Assembly (NCBI RefSeq): GCF_018687715.1
Contig: NC_056755.1
Coordinates: 11,467,501-11,531,500 of the forward strand
Reading direction: 5' to 3'
Length of the DNA: 64,000 bases
Source of the DNA: Carya illinoinensis
Taxonomy: Eukaryota > Streptophyta > Magnoliopsida > Fagales > Juglandaceae
Part shown: positions 17,169 through 28,389 of the stretch, piece by piece
Layout: every line of letters begins with the position of its first letter
Position numbering within the stretch: the stretch's first letter is position 1
Notes under the pieces: generated by a model
What the model saw: only the letters and a program-made list of their open reading frames with translations
Told to the model about the DNA's origin: nothing
Databases searched by the model: none
Position numbers and translations under genes: made by a program

Positions 17169-18784
17169 CCTTTTAGCATTAAAACACATGCAAGTATGGA
17201 TACTAACAGGTTAGTCTGACATTGCTTTCAATCCCTACTGTCACTGCAAATTGAGCACTACCAAATACAGCTATAATTGCTAAAATCTAATATGAATAAT
17301 CAAATCCCATCAACCTAAACAATTGAGAATAGTGCTTGTGTCTAAAGTGAGAATCTAAACAACAAAATAAGAATATCTACATACCATCAAAGATCAACAA
17401 AATAAGAAATAATGCACAAATCTCTTACCTTAAGAGAATTTGAACATATTCTCTCAGAAAAATTTCTAAATTTTATAACATGAATGGGAAGGGAGACTCA
17501 CAACATTCTCGATTGAAGGTGAAGCTAGATTATCGTCTAAAAAAATGTTAAAAACTGAGTTAGATATTAAAAAACATATTTTAAGTTTTAAATTTATCTT
17601 CAAGGTCCATCGATTCTACACATTCAAACATGATAAATTCTATTTGCAGTCTCTACTTGGGGACTGTATGTGCAGGCCTTTTATTAAATTAGAACAAATA
17701 TCATTTTATAAGGGATATTTTTGTAATTTTAAAAAATTTTAAAGATAAAATTGCATAGGCTTGCATTGTAATCCCCATTCGAGGACTGTATGTAGCATTG
17801 CTCTTCAAAAATATTAAAAAAAAAAATCATTTGTTTGAAGGACCATTACTTAAAATATGTCACATTAAGCTAACAAAATCCTTTGTGATATATACTTAAA
17901 TCCTATGTGAAACACTAACAAAAGAATTATAATAGCATCAAGGGTCAGGACCATAGGACTCAATCTCAAAACTTCTATTAAAATGAAGTTCTGAAAAATG
18001 GTTGCAACGTAACAACCAAAGATTGGGCATTTCTCATTTAAGACCTTGTCCACTATCTTCTAGGAATTATTTCTACTCCAAAAGGTTCTAAACTTAATTC
18101 TAAGGGTTGAAAGTGATTCCTTAGTCAAGAATGTCGAGGTTCAAGGAGTCACTGTGTGGTGCAACTTAACAGGAATAAGCAGCAAATCAGACATTGAGAC
18201 TATTGACCACTTCACAAGGAACTACCAAGAGTTTATGGTCATAATCATGAGATAAGCATCAAATAAATCTAAAAGTGGGAAGCAATAAACATCCTAGATG
18301 CCAATTGACTTAAATAACTTTTTTGCTTTCCTTAGATGTTAGAGTGATCAAATTTGAAAGAATTTTAGCATGATTCTTATATACTAAGGGGTCAGCTTTG
18401 TTTAGGGTTTTTGTTGGCTAAGTCTAGTTTAGAAATTATGGAACTAGAATGCCAATATAGTAGTAAATGGAACACATTCTAGGGTCTAATGAACATCCGA
18501 GATCGAAAGAGGCAGAAGTTTTGTGGTGAATTTTATCTAACAAATCAAACCCATTTAACTTTTCAAAATGGGTAACCATTGACACATAAACTAAAGGGAA
18601 ACCATAACAAAACCAAAATGTGTGAACAAAACATAAACAAATTCACTGAAACAAGATGAACCATCAACCAACAAAATTTTCACACCATTACATGTGAAGC
18701 ACCTACTTACATAAATCGGCACGAGGATGAAGGCAACGACATGAAACAATGGAGCTTTGATCATCAAAGGAGGCTAGGGTTTTG

Positions 18785-18900
<116 letters not shown>

Positions 18901-19139
18901 AATCTGAAGAAACTCAAAGGTGGGTTTTAGCGGCTGTTTTGATAAAAGGCATCATTTTGATACTGGTTTTCTTTAAAATTAATAAAATAAATAAATAAAT
19001 AAAGGTACCATGCTCGGGTTTACTCGAGTTTCATTATGTAGTTACCGGCTTGGGTTTGTTCTAGATTGGAACTCAATTATCCAGGTTCCTAAACTGGTTG
19101 GGAAAAAGCCCGGTTTGGATGAACAGTCTTAACTAGTTC

Positions 19140-19437
19140 TAATTTATAGTTGTGTCAGTTTTGTTGTTCAAAATATAAAATGCAAAATGCATGATTAATA
19201 TATTTTGGAGATAAACACGAGATGTTTTTAATATGATGTACGTTTTCTTCTCCTACCTTGAGGCTTGAAGTAATATTTATATTTTGGTCTAGGTTAAGCT
19301 GACGCCTGCATATATATAGAAGTACATATGTACATCGCCATGTAGTCAACACGACAAGCTAGCTATTACATTCACATTGGACATTCGGACTGATCGGCTT
19401 TAGTTTAGCCCTACACAGCCAGGTCTACTGCGATTTG
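19140..19437. other. Flank between hAT-like and CACTA elements, no gene seen
   Basis: About 300 bases without a supported coding region. Confidence 0.35.
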
Positions 19438-19599
19438 CACTACAACAAAAAACATTTTTTGGGACGAAAATTTTCATCCCAAAATATATAGATTTCGTTC
19501 TGCAATATTTTTTGGGACGAAAAAATTTCATCCCAAGGTCGTCCCAACATCACTGTCCCAGAAGATATATTGGGACAAAAATCACAATTTCGTCCCAAA

Positions 19600-19995
19600 A
19601 TATATCTTTTAGAACGAATTTGAAATTCACCGTTCGATACCGTTCGAACGATGGATTTTTTTGCCACGGTTAAAATTCGTTCCAGAATTGCGTTCGAATG
19701 CTTCTCATATACCATTCGAACGTTAACGTTTCTTTTGAACGGTTATCAAGATACGTTCAAACGTTCAATAGAAATACGTTCGAACGTTAAAGGAACCGAT
19801 CGAACGTTATGGGAGATCGAACGGTGCTGATCAATGTTCGAATGATATGGTAATGTCCTGCATTTGAACGTTTTTTTGAGCGTCTGGTATCGTTCGAACG
19901 GTTTGCTCATTAATGTTTGAACGGTACATTATCGTTTGAACGGCATGCCCATTAATGTTTGAACGTGACACGGTCGTTCGAACGGATATTATTTT
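19600..19995. repeat. Left subterminal repeat array of CACTA element
   Basis: About a dozen copies of the 10-bp palindrome CGTTCGAACG or one-mismatch forms (for example CGTTTGAACG, CATTCGAACG), in no fixed spacing. Perfect copies lie at 19641-19650, near 19778, near 19891 and near 19975. In En/Spm the subterminal motif is the binding site of TNPA; by analogy this is the likely binding site of the TNPA-like protein encoded next to it. Confidence 0.85.
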
Positions 19996-20177
19996 TATTA
20001 AACCCAATAATTATAAAAAAACTAAATAGACATCCATATTATTTGAAAAACATAAATTAGGAACTGTTTAATTACTCACAAAAGTTTTATAACAAGTACA
20101 AAAAAATAAATAACCATAAGACTAGCATTATATTGTTGCTTAATTAGATAATGTCATAAGCTAGACGTAAAAAACCA

Positions 20178-21673
20178 TCAGTTGGTTGGAGGCCTGTACT
20201 GTTGCATAAGCTGTTGCATTTGGAGTTGCATATCTCTCCTGAACTCTGCTTGTTCTTCTTCATGTTGTTTGAGGCGCATCTCCATGTCTCCTTGTCTCGC
20301 CAATTGAGCCTCTAACTCTTATTGTTTTGCAACCAATTCTTCAATTCTACGATTCGCATTCTCTTGAGCTATAGAGGCAGACCCGGAAGAAGAGGAAGAG
20401 GGAGAAGGTTTTACACAGCGACCCAAACCCCTCAAATATCCTGAACGTTCACCCAGAACTTGTGTAAAAATCTCAACATCAGTATTTGAGGAATTTTGAT
20501 CTGATGCAGATTCAGCACGCAGGGCAACCATTTTATCCTACACATAAGATAAAGAGTTAATATCATCATAAATATTTATTTAAAACAAATTATAATACTT
20601 ACATAATTTTCACGGGCATCAGGATGACTCCACTCTCCATTACGATTAGTATATGATGCAGCATATAATTTTGTCAAATCATAATTGGCATCTGAATCTT
20701 GCTATAATAAAGATTTGTTAAGATATAAAGTCATTATGATTCATATATTCAGTTAACTATATACAAATAAAAGAATAGCAATACCAATTTTTTAGAGAGG
20801 CGGTGGAAAGATCTTGAGCCTGCATGATGAGTAATCTTCAATTTTGATCTATTTGTTTTGTTTATAGAACTTCGCTCCTACATAAGAATTGAAAATATTT
20901 GAAAGAAAAATTAAAAATAGGACTAAAATAATTAAATTAATTATACCTTATATGATGGATCCTCAAACATGTCACAAAATTTTTCCCAATCAGAAGGTTG
21001 CACATCTTGAAAAGGATGTTGGCGTGCTTTTTCACTATTCTCAAACTTATTATAATGCTCATGACACCTCGCCTTATACTTGCGGAATACATTACTCATA
21101 AGCTCTTCCACAGTTTTACGCTCCTCTCTCCGACCAAAATTTAATTCGAAATCATCCTTATAGAAAAAAGTTTAGACAAAAATATTATCATTTATAATAT
21201 TCAAACTTTAAAGTAAAATAAAATCATAAGTCCAATTAAATTTCATTTATTAAACATTACCAAACAACGCTTCTTGATAAGGTCCTTAACATCTTGGGGG
21301 ACTTTCTTCCATGAACTTGTTGCCAAAAGTGCATAAGTTCGTGTAAGAGCACCCACATGCGATGCAAGCCAAGCTGCTGGTTGTCCTTCGCCTCCGGTAT
21401 GTTCATCAAGAATGTTAACTTTGATTTTACCCACCTTACGATATTTTTCCAACGTCACGCCTCTCGTAGTGCCTCGACCTTGACGAGATTGTACTGTGAA
21501 GTCATCATGATATATAACATTATAATCAATTTTCTATTATAATCTTAATTAATAACTTTTATGACTATTAGAATTTTACTTTGTTCTGTAGAGTCAATCT
21601 CTAATGGTGAGTCTGAAGGAGAGTTAGGAACAGGTGGAGATGGGTTGCGCATTTCCTTTCTCTTCGGAGGCAT
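20178..21673 (-). CDS. CACTA TNPA-like protein (En/Spm Ptta-type), one internal stop
   Basis: Six exons on the minus strand: 21673-21580, 21493-21261, 21156-20947, 20877-20785, 20701-20603 and 20537-20178. All borders are GT-AG and all phases agree, giving 362 residues. The conserved plant Ptta/En/Spm-type region is seen in exons 2-5: a segment before GGEGQPAAW, the SSWKKVPQDVKD stretch, FRKYKARCHEHYNK, and the NRSKLKITHHAGSRSF segment. Exon 6 has a Ser-rich linker and a Gln/Glu-rich coiled-coil tail ending YRPPTN. A single in-frame TAA (20319-20321) cuts off the last 46 codons, which stay open to the final TGA. Its family partner is the TNP2-like transposase next to it. The protein probably binds the subterminal motif; that is an inference from En/Spm. 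Confidence 0.82.
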
Positions 21674-21750
21674 AATTTCAAAAAACTGATACAATATTCA
21701 TGATTAAGTAAAATAATGCTCATCATCACATAATGTGAAAATATAATTCG

Positions 21751-22669
21751 TCAATCACTATCTGTATCAGTATCATTTGATAATTCAGTCTCATCTTCTG
21801 TAGATACTTCAGATGAATCAACATTTTGCTCAAGTGTCGCATCAATAATTTCAGCCTCAATATCTTCTCTATTCAATGGAATCATCTCATACTGGCTCAA
21901 ATCCACAAACAAATTAAACACGGGCTGACTCTCTTGGTATGCTTCTTGAGTAGAGGCATCATCTTCTTCTTCATCTCGCCCTTCTGCCTGAGGGATAACA
22001 TCATATATATTTCTTGGAGCATATTTTTGTACTACTCGCCATTGAGTTCCTAACTTCGGGTCATCTAAGTAGAATACTTGAGATACTTGATAAGCTAAAA
22101 TAAATGGATCATCCTCGTACCATTTTCTTGATGTATTAATACTCAAGAAATATTCATAATCACGGACTCCAGTTCGAGGATTGCTTAAATCCCACCAATC
22201 ACACTTAAACAGATATACTGCAAGCTCCCCCAAATATTTCATTCCAATTATATCAACAATCACTCCATAGAAATCAATATTTTCTCCATCATGACTTCCC
22301 TCAACTAGGACACCACTATTTTGTGTTTTCCTATAATGATCTCGATCTATTGTGTGATACCTACTACCATGAGAAATACATGCAGAATATCTTGTAGCCC
22401 GTCTCGATAGGCCACACGCTAATGCATACAATTCATCTGATATATCGTTTGGATTATTGGCATGCATTTGTACAACCTACATATTAAGTAAAACTTCTAT
22501 TATATCAATAAAAAAACAATCAATATTTTCTATTTATATTGAATGAGTGTCGCATATGTAATGTCCTTACCCGTTGTTCAAACCATCTCGGAAACTCCTC
22601 TTCATGTTTCTGGTCTATATCATTTACTCCTAGTTCCTTGAGCATGTTAATATGATCACTGAAATTGAT
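21751..22669 (-). CDS. CACTA transposase C-terminal region (DUF4216-type), 3' exons
   Basis: Downstream exons of the TNP2-like gene. A short exon (about 22659-22571) reads a Glu/His-rich segment ending WFEQR at a GTAAGG donor. Next comes a long exon from about 22475 to the stop at 21751. The latter holds the DUF4216 signature: a 'FYGVIVDIIGMKYLG' block, FKCDWWD, NPRTGVRDYEY, the YEDDPFILAYQVSQVFYLDDP block, and WRVVQKYAPRNIYD. It ends with an acidic tail rich in Asp/Glu. This part is open throughout, unlike the upstream catalytic part. Confidence 0.82.
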
Positions 22670-22752
22670 GATTACCACATGTATTTTATATTATTAGAAT
22701 TTTGCGAAAGTAAATGAGCGAATACTAATTTAAGAAAAAAGTGATACTTACT

Positions 22753-25309
22753 TCAAGTAAATCTCTATCTCAAGGCAATTGTTCAGCACGTACCACTGAG
22801 CTTTCTCAAACTCTCTTCCACATAAGTCATAACCACGCACTGCACCAAGTGGACGTACTTGTTGGGAAAACACGGAAAACACATTTCGTTGTCTTGTTCT
22901 TTCAACGTCAAAGTTTCTTTCTGCCCGATCAAACCTAGTGTCAACTCCGTGGAAATATTTGGAACAGAAGGTATGCCACTCATCATCAATATATGCTTCT
23001 GCAATTGATCCTTATGGGCGAGCTTTGTTACCAACTGTTCGTTTCAACTTCCCAAGAAATCGTTTAATGGGATACATCCATCTATACTGAACTGGTCCTG
23101 CAAGTCGAGCCTCACGTGGCAAATGGACGGCCAGGTGAACCATGACATCGAAAAATGACGGTGGATAAATAATTTCTAGCTTACACAATATTATGGGAAT
23201 TTCCCGTTCCATTCGATCCAAAGCTTCTACATTTAATGTCCATGCACATAAGTCTTTAAAAAATAAACCCAACTCAGTCAAAGCCACGCGCACGTCTCTA
23301 GTCAAGTACCCACGGATATCAATAGGCAAGATACGCTGCAAAAGGACATGACAATCATGACTTTTTAACCCAGTTATTTTCCAATCATTTGTTCGCACAC
23401 ACCTTGTCAAATTCGAGGCATAACCATCCGGTAATTTAATTTTTATTATCCACTCACAAAAAGTAGCCATTTCATTCCTTGACAATGTATACCACCCAAT
23501 CGGCATGTAAACGGACGAACCATTTTCTTGCAACTGCATTTCCAGTCTTATTCCCAACCGCTTCAAATCCTTCCTTGAGTTTAATGTATCCTTCATTTTT
23601 CCTTCAATTGACATCTATGTTCCCAATACGGATTCGCATATATTTTTTTAAATATGCATAACATCAAGACTGTGCCGTAATTTTAACTTTGACCAGTATG
23701 GAAGATCAAAAAATATATTCTTCTTAGTCCAATTCAACTCAGATGTAGCTCGTTTTCTCTTTCATTGTTTTTTACCAAATTCATTACAACCAACATCTAC
23801 AAATTGTGCAAGTAAATCTTCACCAGACAAATATGGTGAAGGTTGGCCCCATTCAACAGTAACATCAAACATTTGTGAATTTCCCCGCCATCTATAATCA
23901 CCAGGTAGAAATCGACGATGACCCATGAAACATAATTTCCTCCCGTAAGTGAGCCATTCAGATTTAGTATGTTTGTTACAAGTTGGACATGCCATTTTCC
24001 CCTTAGTACTCCAACCTGACAAGTTTCCATATGCTGAAAAATCATTTATTGTCCATAAAACGGCAGCATGCATCTTGAACGACTTGCCTGTTGATGAATC
24101 AAATGTGACAACCCTATTCTCCCACAAATCTTTCAATTCTGCAATCAATGGCTGTAAGTGTATGTCTATATCATTTCCCGGTGATCTCAGCCCTGGAATG
24201 AGCAAACTCATCATGAAATATGGATCTTTCATACACTTCCACGGTGGTAGATTATACGGCATAAGTACGACTAGCCAAGTACTGTGACTAGTACTCATGT
24301 TCCCAAACGGATTAAATCCATCTGTTGCCAACCCAAGTCTCACATTACGTGGTTCTTCCGCAAACCATGCGTGCTCCTTATCAAATTCCTTCCACACCTG
24401 AGAGTCAGCAGGATGTGATAAAATATCATCGTTTCTAACTCTGGCTGATGAGTGCCATATCATGTCTGCAGCCGTTGCACGTGACATATATAATCGTTGT
24501 AATCTAGGTGTCAATGGAAAGTGACGTACTACCTTTTGCGGCACATTTTGTTTGTCAGATGTCCATCTTGATTCATGGCATATGGGACATTCGTTCAACT
24601 GCTCATTCTCTTGCCAAAATCATATGCAGTCATTCTTACATGCATGTATTACGTTGTAATCAAATCCAAGTCCTCGTTTCAATTTTTTTGCTTCATAGAA
24701 GTTACGAGGAAGTGTATTATCTGATGGCAGTGCCTCCTTAAACAGCTCGAGTAACATATTGACAGCCTTAATTGATAATCGACCCATTGATTTTATGTGA
24801 AGCAGTCTTACGGTAAATGACAACTTACTGTGTCTTCTGCATCCTAGATATAGCTCACGATGTGACTCATTCCACAATCGTGCAAAAGTATTATGACCCC
24901 CATCATTTGAACTTGATGTGTCCGTGCCACCTTCATTCATAAACATTTCCGCACCGATGTCACCTAACATTTCTTCCATATCCTCATCATACTCATCTTC
25001 AACAACATCTGGTTGTACATCTTCATCGATCTCTTCTTCTTCATGTGGAGCATCGAATGAAGTTGGATATGGTTCCCCGTGTAAGACCCAATCAGTATAA
25101 CCCTTGTCAATACCTTTTACAAACAGATGCTCTCTCACCAAGTCTATCTTATGAGAGCGCAAATTCCTGCATTCTTTATATGGGCATCTAATACGTCCAT
25201 CACTATCACATGTACCCAATGCAAACTCTAAGAATTTCTTAACACCTTCAGCATATACGTTTTAATTCTGACCCAAACGATCGCTAACTCGCATCTAACT
25301 CTTATCCAT
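22753..25309 (-). pseudogene. CACTA TNP2-like transposase (TNPD), inactivated by nonsense codons
   Basis: One long frame on the minus strand from an ATG at 25309 to a GTAAGT donor near 22753. It holds, in order, the transposase-associated domain (about 25240-25080; CDSDGRIRCPYKECRNL), the Tnp2/Transposase_21 catalytic domain (about 24600-23780; ECPICHESRW, GLATDGFNPFGNMS, KMACPTC), and DUF4218 (about 23500-23020; LKSHDCHVLLQRILP, HLPREARLAGPVQYRWMYP). At least seven in-frame stops break it: near 25296, 25263, 24621, 23763, two between 23655 and 23615, and 23013. I see no frameshift. The protein would cut and join the element's ends; this copy cannot make it in one piece. Confidence 0.88.
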
Positions 25310-25418
25310 GCTGACTATCTTTATTATAAACAATCACGTGTGCATCAACAAACAAGCATGTATCATGTATCAATCAAGGAGTATGCCACCTTACACCGGG
25401 TAGTTGGTCCTATCCCAT

Positions 25419-25728
25419 TCGGAATTGTAAGATCATAGTCGCAAACCTATCCTCTATAATCTGTCACGCCCAGCAAAATTTCGACAGCATCTCCCCATAG
25501 TTCTCCAAATATGCTCGTCTGGTTGTGTGCACCGACTTGTTAATCGTCAATACAACATCACCGAAACTGCATATCTAGAGAACAAGGGATAAATCTGCCA
25601 AAACCTTAATGCTGGACGTATAACAGATATAGATCGATAGTTTGCGAGAATGATCTTACAATTCCGAACTGTCCACTTTGGACAATTCAAGAGTTATCAA
25701 TCTTTCAATTAAGGCGGATTGATAACTC
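25419..25728. repeat. Inverted repeats in the 5' region of the CACTA leftward gene
   Basis: Two nested features lie upstream of the transposase ATG. First, arms of about 33 bp at 25419-25452 and 25636-25668 share TCGGAATTGTAAGATCA and CGCAAAC in inverted order. Second, a tight stem-loop has perfect 12-bp arms: GAGTTATCAATC (25691-25702) and GATTGATAACTC (25717-25728), with a 14-base loop. Both should be transcribed as part of the leader or first intron. Confidence 0.8.
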
Positions 25729-26324
25729 TCGAACGGGTCTAAGGCTAATTTTGATGAACAAGCAACATAAGATATGCCAATATTTAACATGTATCAAACA
25801 AACAATGCAACATATGTTAATTAAGTATTTATATTATTAAATAATTACTCCAATTGTTTTATATCTTTCAAAATATTTTATCAATTATAACTATTTGTAT
25901 TGTAATTAACAAGCATGTTAATAATTATAGTTATTTGTATTGTAATTAACATTCATTTTATTAATTATAATTCAGAATTTATATTTTAATTAAATTCATT
26001 TGATTACTTTTAACTTTTAAGTATTTAAGTATTATTAAATCCAGATTATTTGTATTTTATTTAAAATTCATTTTATTAATTCAAAGATTAAGTATTTTTG
26101 TGTTATTAAAACAAAACTATTTGTATTAACCTATAGTTGAATAATTCAACATCATAAATAATTAAGTTTTGCTACAAATTTTAGATGATTTGTAATTTAA
26201 TTCATTCTCATTTGATTATTTTAATCTTTTAAGTATTTAAGTATTATTAAATGTAAATTATAAATAATTAATTTTTAATTCAATTCCTGCATTTAAAATG
26301 TTAATTATTTTAACACTGACCAGC

Positions 26325-26935
26325 ATAACGTTCAAATGGTGCTCGTCACCGTTCGATCTAAGGACATACATTCGAACGGATTACTTCCAAATTTCACTCG
26401 TCTTCAACCTCCGAAAACCCCAACATTTACAGTCCAAATTACATCAAAAGATAGCAAACTATATGACGAACTCATTATAGCAAACGAAAGCACTTATAAA
26501 AAAATAAAATGAGAATATATTTAAGGAGAATACCTAATTTGGAGAGATAAAGTAGAAAATCCACCAAACGGTAAATACTCTTCACCAAACGGTAAAAACA
26601 ACCTCTTAATCCGAAAATATAAGAGATTGATAGAAGTTAGTAATATTTGAGGACTAGATTGAAGAATAATGGCGTTGGTTGGAAGAAAATGAGCGTGGGA
26701 GTGACTGGAAGTCGACTGGAACGAGTGCGAGATTGTAAGATTCTGTCGTGTAAATATAGAACATTTACGTTCGAACGGTTATTTAATTGACGTTTGAACG
26801 TCAAATCGATTAGCGGGAAAAATTTCCCCCACTAATTTAACGTTCGAACGTGAAAATATCCGTTCGAACGTGAAAATATCCATTCGAACGTTTTCATATA
26901 CGTTTGAACAGTTATATTAAACCGTTCAAACTCAA
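26325..26935. repeat. Internal CGTTCGAACG cluster at the leftward promoter
   Basis: Motif copies lie near 26330-26385 and then densely at 26768-26935. Three or four copies of 'cgttcgaacgtgaaaatatc'-like units sit in tandem near 26840-26890. The cluster is the same motif as at the element's ends and directly abuts the leftward TATA box. Confidence 0.8.
26534..26777 (-). promoter_or_regulatory. Leftward promoter and first 5' untranslated exon of the CACTA element
   Basis: On the minus strand a palindromic motif (26777-26768) is followed after 9 bases by a TATA-like box TATATTTA (26758-26751). About 190 bases of ATG-poor leader run to a good donor, AG|GTATTC, with the exon end at 26534. An acceptor shortly before the transposase ATG at 25309 would complete the leader. 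Exact transcript ends are inferred. Confidence 0.6.
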
Positions 26936-26939
26936 ATTA

Positions 26940-27660
26940 TATTGTTGCTTATTGTATTTTTTTTGCACTATACCTTTAAATATAATAACTTGTAAATATA
27001 CTATAGTTTAGAGACATAGTAATATAACTATATAATATATAATCAAACATATATTATATAGTTTAGTACCATATATAATATAAAATATCATATTACATCT
27101 AATATTATAGTCAAGTACATATATTAACCTATTATATATAACATATATATGGTATCATAGCATAGGGTTATATGTATCACATGCATATATATATAATGTT
27201 TATACTATTATATTATTATTATATTATTTAATAATAGGATATCTACTATATATTAATATATATAGTGTCATCTATACTAGTATATATATGTGATATTAGT
27301 TAATATCACATATAATATATATGTTTTATAAATACATGAACATAGTTTCATGTATATAGTAGTCTATATTATATTAATTATACTATATAATATAACTTAT
27401 ACTATATACTATATAATATTCAATAGTATAATATATTTTAATTAAATATAATATAATATATACTATATATAAAAAAAATTATATATATAATACATTGTGT
27501 TTAATAATATATAAGTGCATTAAATATATTGCATTTAATATATTTAACAGTTAAAATATATTATAATTGAATTAATTATTATATTTAATATAATTAATAC
27601 CGAATATTGCATTTAAATATTATTTATTATCATGAAATTTGGATTAATTAGGGATGGGTA
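26940..27660. other. AT-rich spacer between divergent promoters
   Basis: About 720 bases of almost pure A/T, including many 'tatata' words, lying between the two motif clusters. No coding potential. It separates the leftward and rightward transcription units. Confidence 0.7.
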
Positions 27661-27677
27661 TTAATATTCAATTAATA

Positions 27678-27862
27678 CGTTCGAACGGTATTAACTCACC
27701 GTTCAAACGGCACTGCATATATAAGCCCCCGACGTTACTTTCACGAAAGTTTACGTCTCCATTTCCTCCATTCTACGCCTCCAAACCGTCGATCTCCGCC
27801 GTTGAACGCCGTCTTCGCCGCCGTCAACAGTGCCCACTCAAAGCCTCTACCTCTAACTATCG
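27678..27862 (+). promoter_or_regulatory. Rightward promoter and 5' untranslated exon of the CACTA element
   Basis: A perfect CGTTCGAACG (27678-27687) and a one-mismatch copy (27700-27709) are followed after 8 bases by a TATA box, TATATAA (27718-27724). A CT-rich, ATG-free leader then runs to a donor ATCG|GTATTT (exon end 27862). The acceptor TTTCAG|G at 28379/28380 lies 10 bases before the ATG of the rightward gene. A second motif cluster lies inside this intron. Confidence 0.65.
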
Positions 27863-28099
27863 GTATTTTTCATTTTTAAAGCATTTTACCGTTTAGATTT
27901 AGGTTTTTGATAGATTAATTGTTTAAGTTAGGGTAAACCAATTTATACATCAAAATAATTGGTAGATTTGCATAAATCCATGTTAGGAACGTTTATTTAG
28001 GTTTCTATTGCATTTATTTTGGTGTAAAATCCAGGGAATCGAAGGATTCCATGAATTTCAATGGCCGAGTCGACCCGGCCTGGAATCCCGATCGACACG

Positions 28100-28202
28100 A
28101 ATATCGTTCGAACGCTATGCGTAGCGTTCGAACGATATAACATAACGGTCGAACGGTTTTTCTGTAACCGTTCGACCGTTACAGGAATCGTTCGAACGTT
28201 TT
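28100..28202. repeat. Palindromic motif cluster inside the rightward intron
   Basis: Two CGTTCGAACG copies form a near-perfect 38-bp palindrome around CTATGCGTAG (about 28101-28138). It is followed by AACGGTCGAACGGTT and its inverted counterpart AACCGTTCGACCGTT, then another CGTTCGAACG near 28188. This is the most symmetric arrangement of the motif in the element. Confidence 0.8.
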
Positions 28203-28389
28203 TTTAATATTATATTTATATTATTAATATTGATATTGAGAAATATATTTATTTTTGATAATGTTGTTCATAATATCAAATATTATTAAATTGCTATTTG
28301 TTTCAAACTACTGTAAATAGTTCTTTATTGTATTTTTCTTGTTAATGTTATATATCTAGTTTATAATTATAAATTTCAGGTTGATTATA

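Noticed and set aside
16991..17179. Frame containing an Ile-Tyr run
   Set aside because: It is the (TA)n microsatellite translated.
21826..22053. Plus-strand frames across 21.8-25.1 kb
   Set aside because: They are antisense to the CACTA transposase exons, which carry clear domains on the minus strand.
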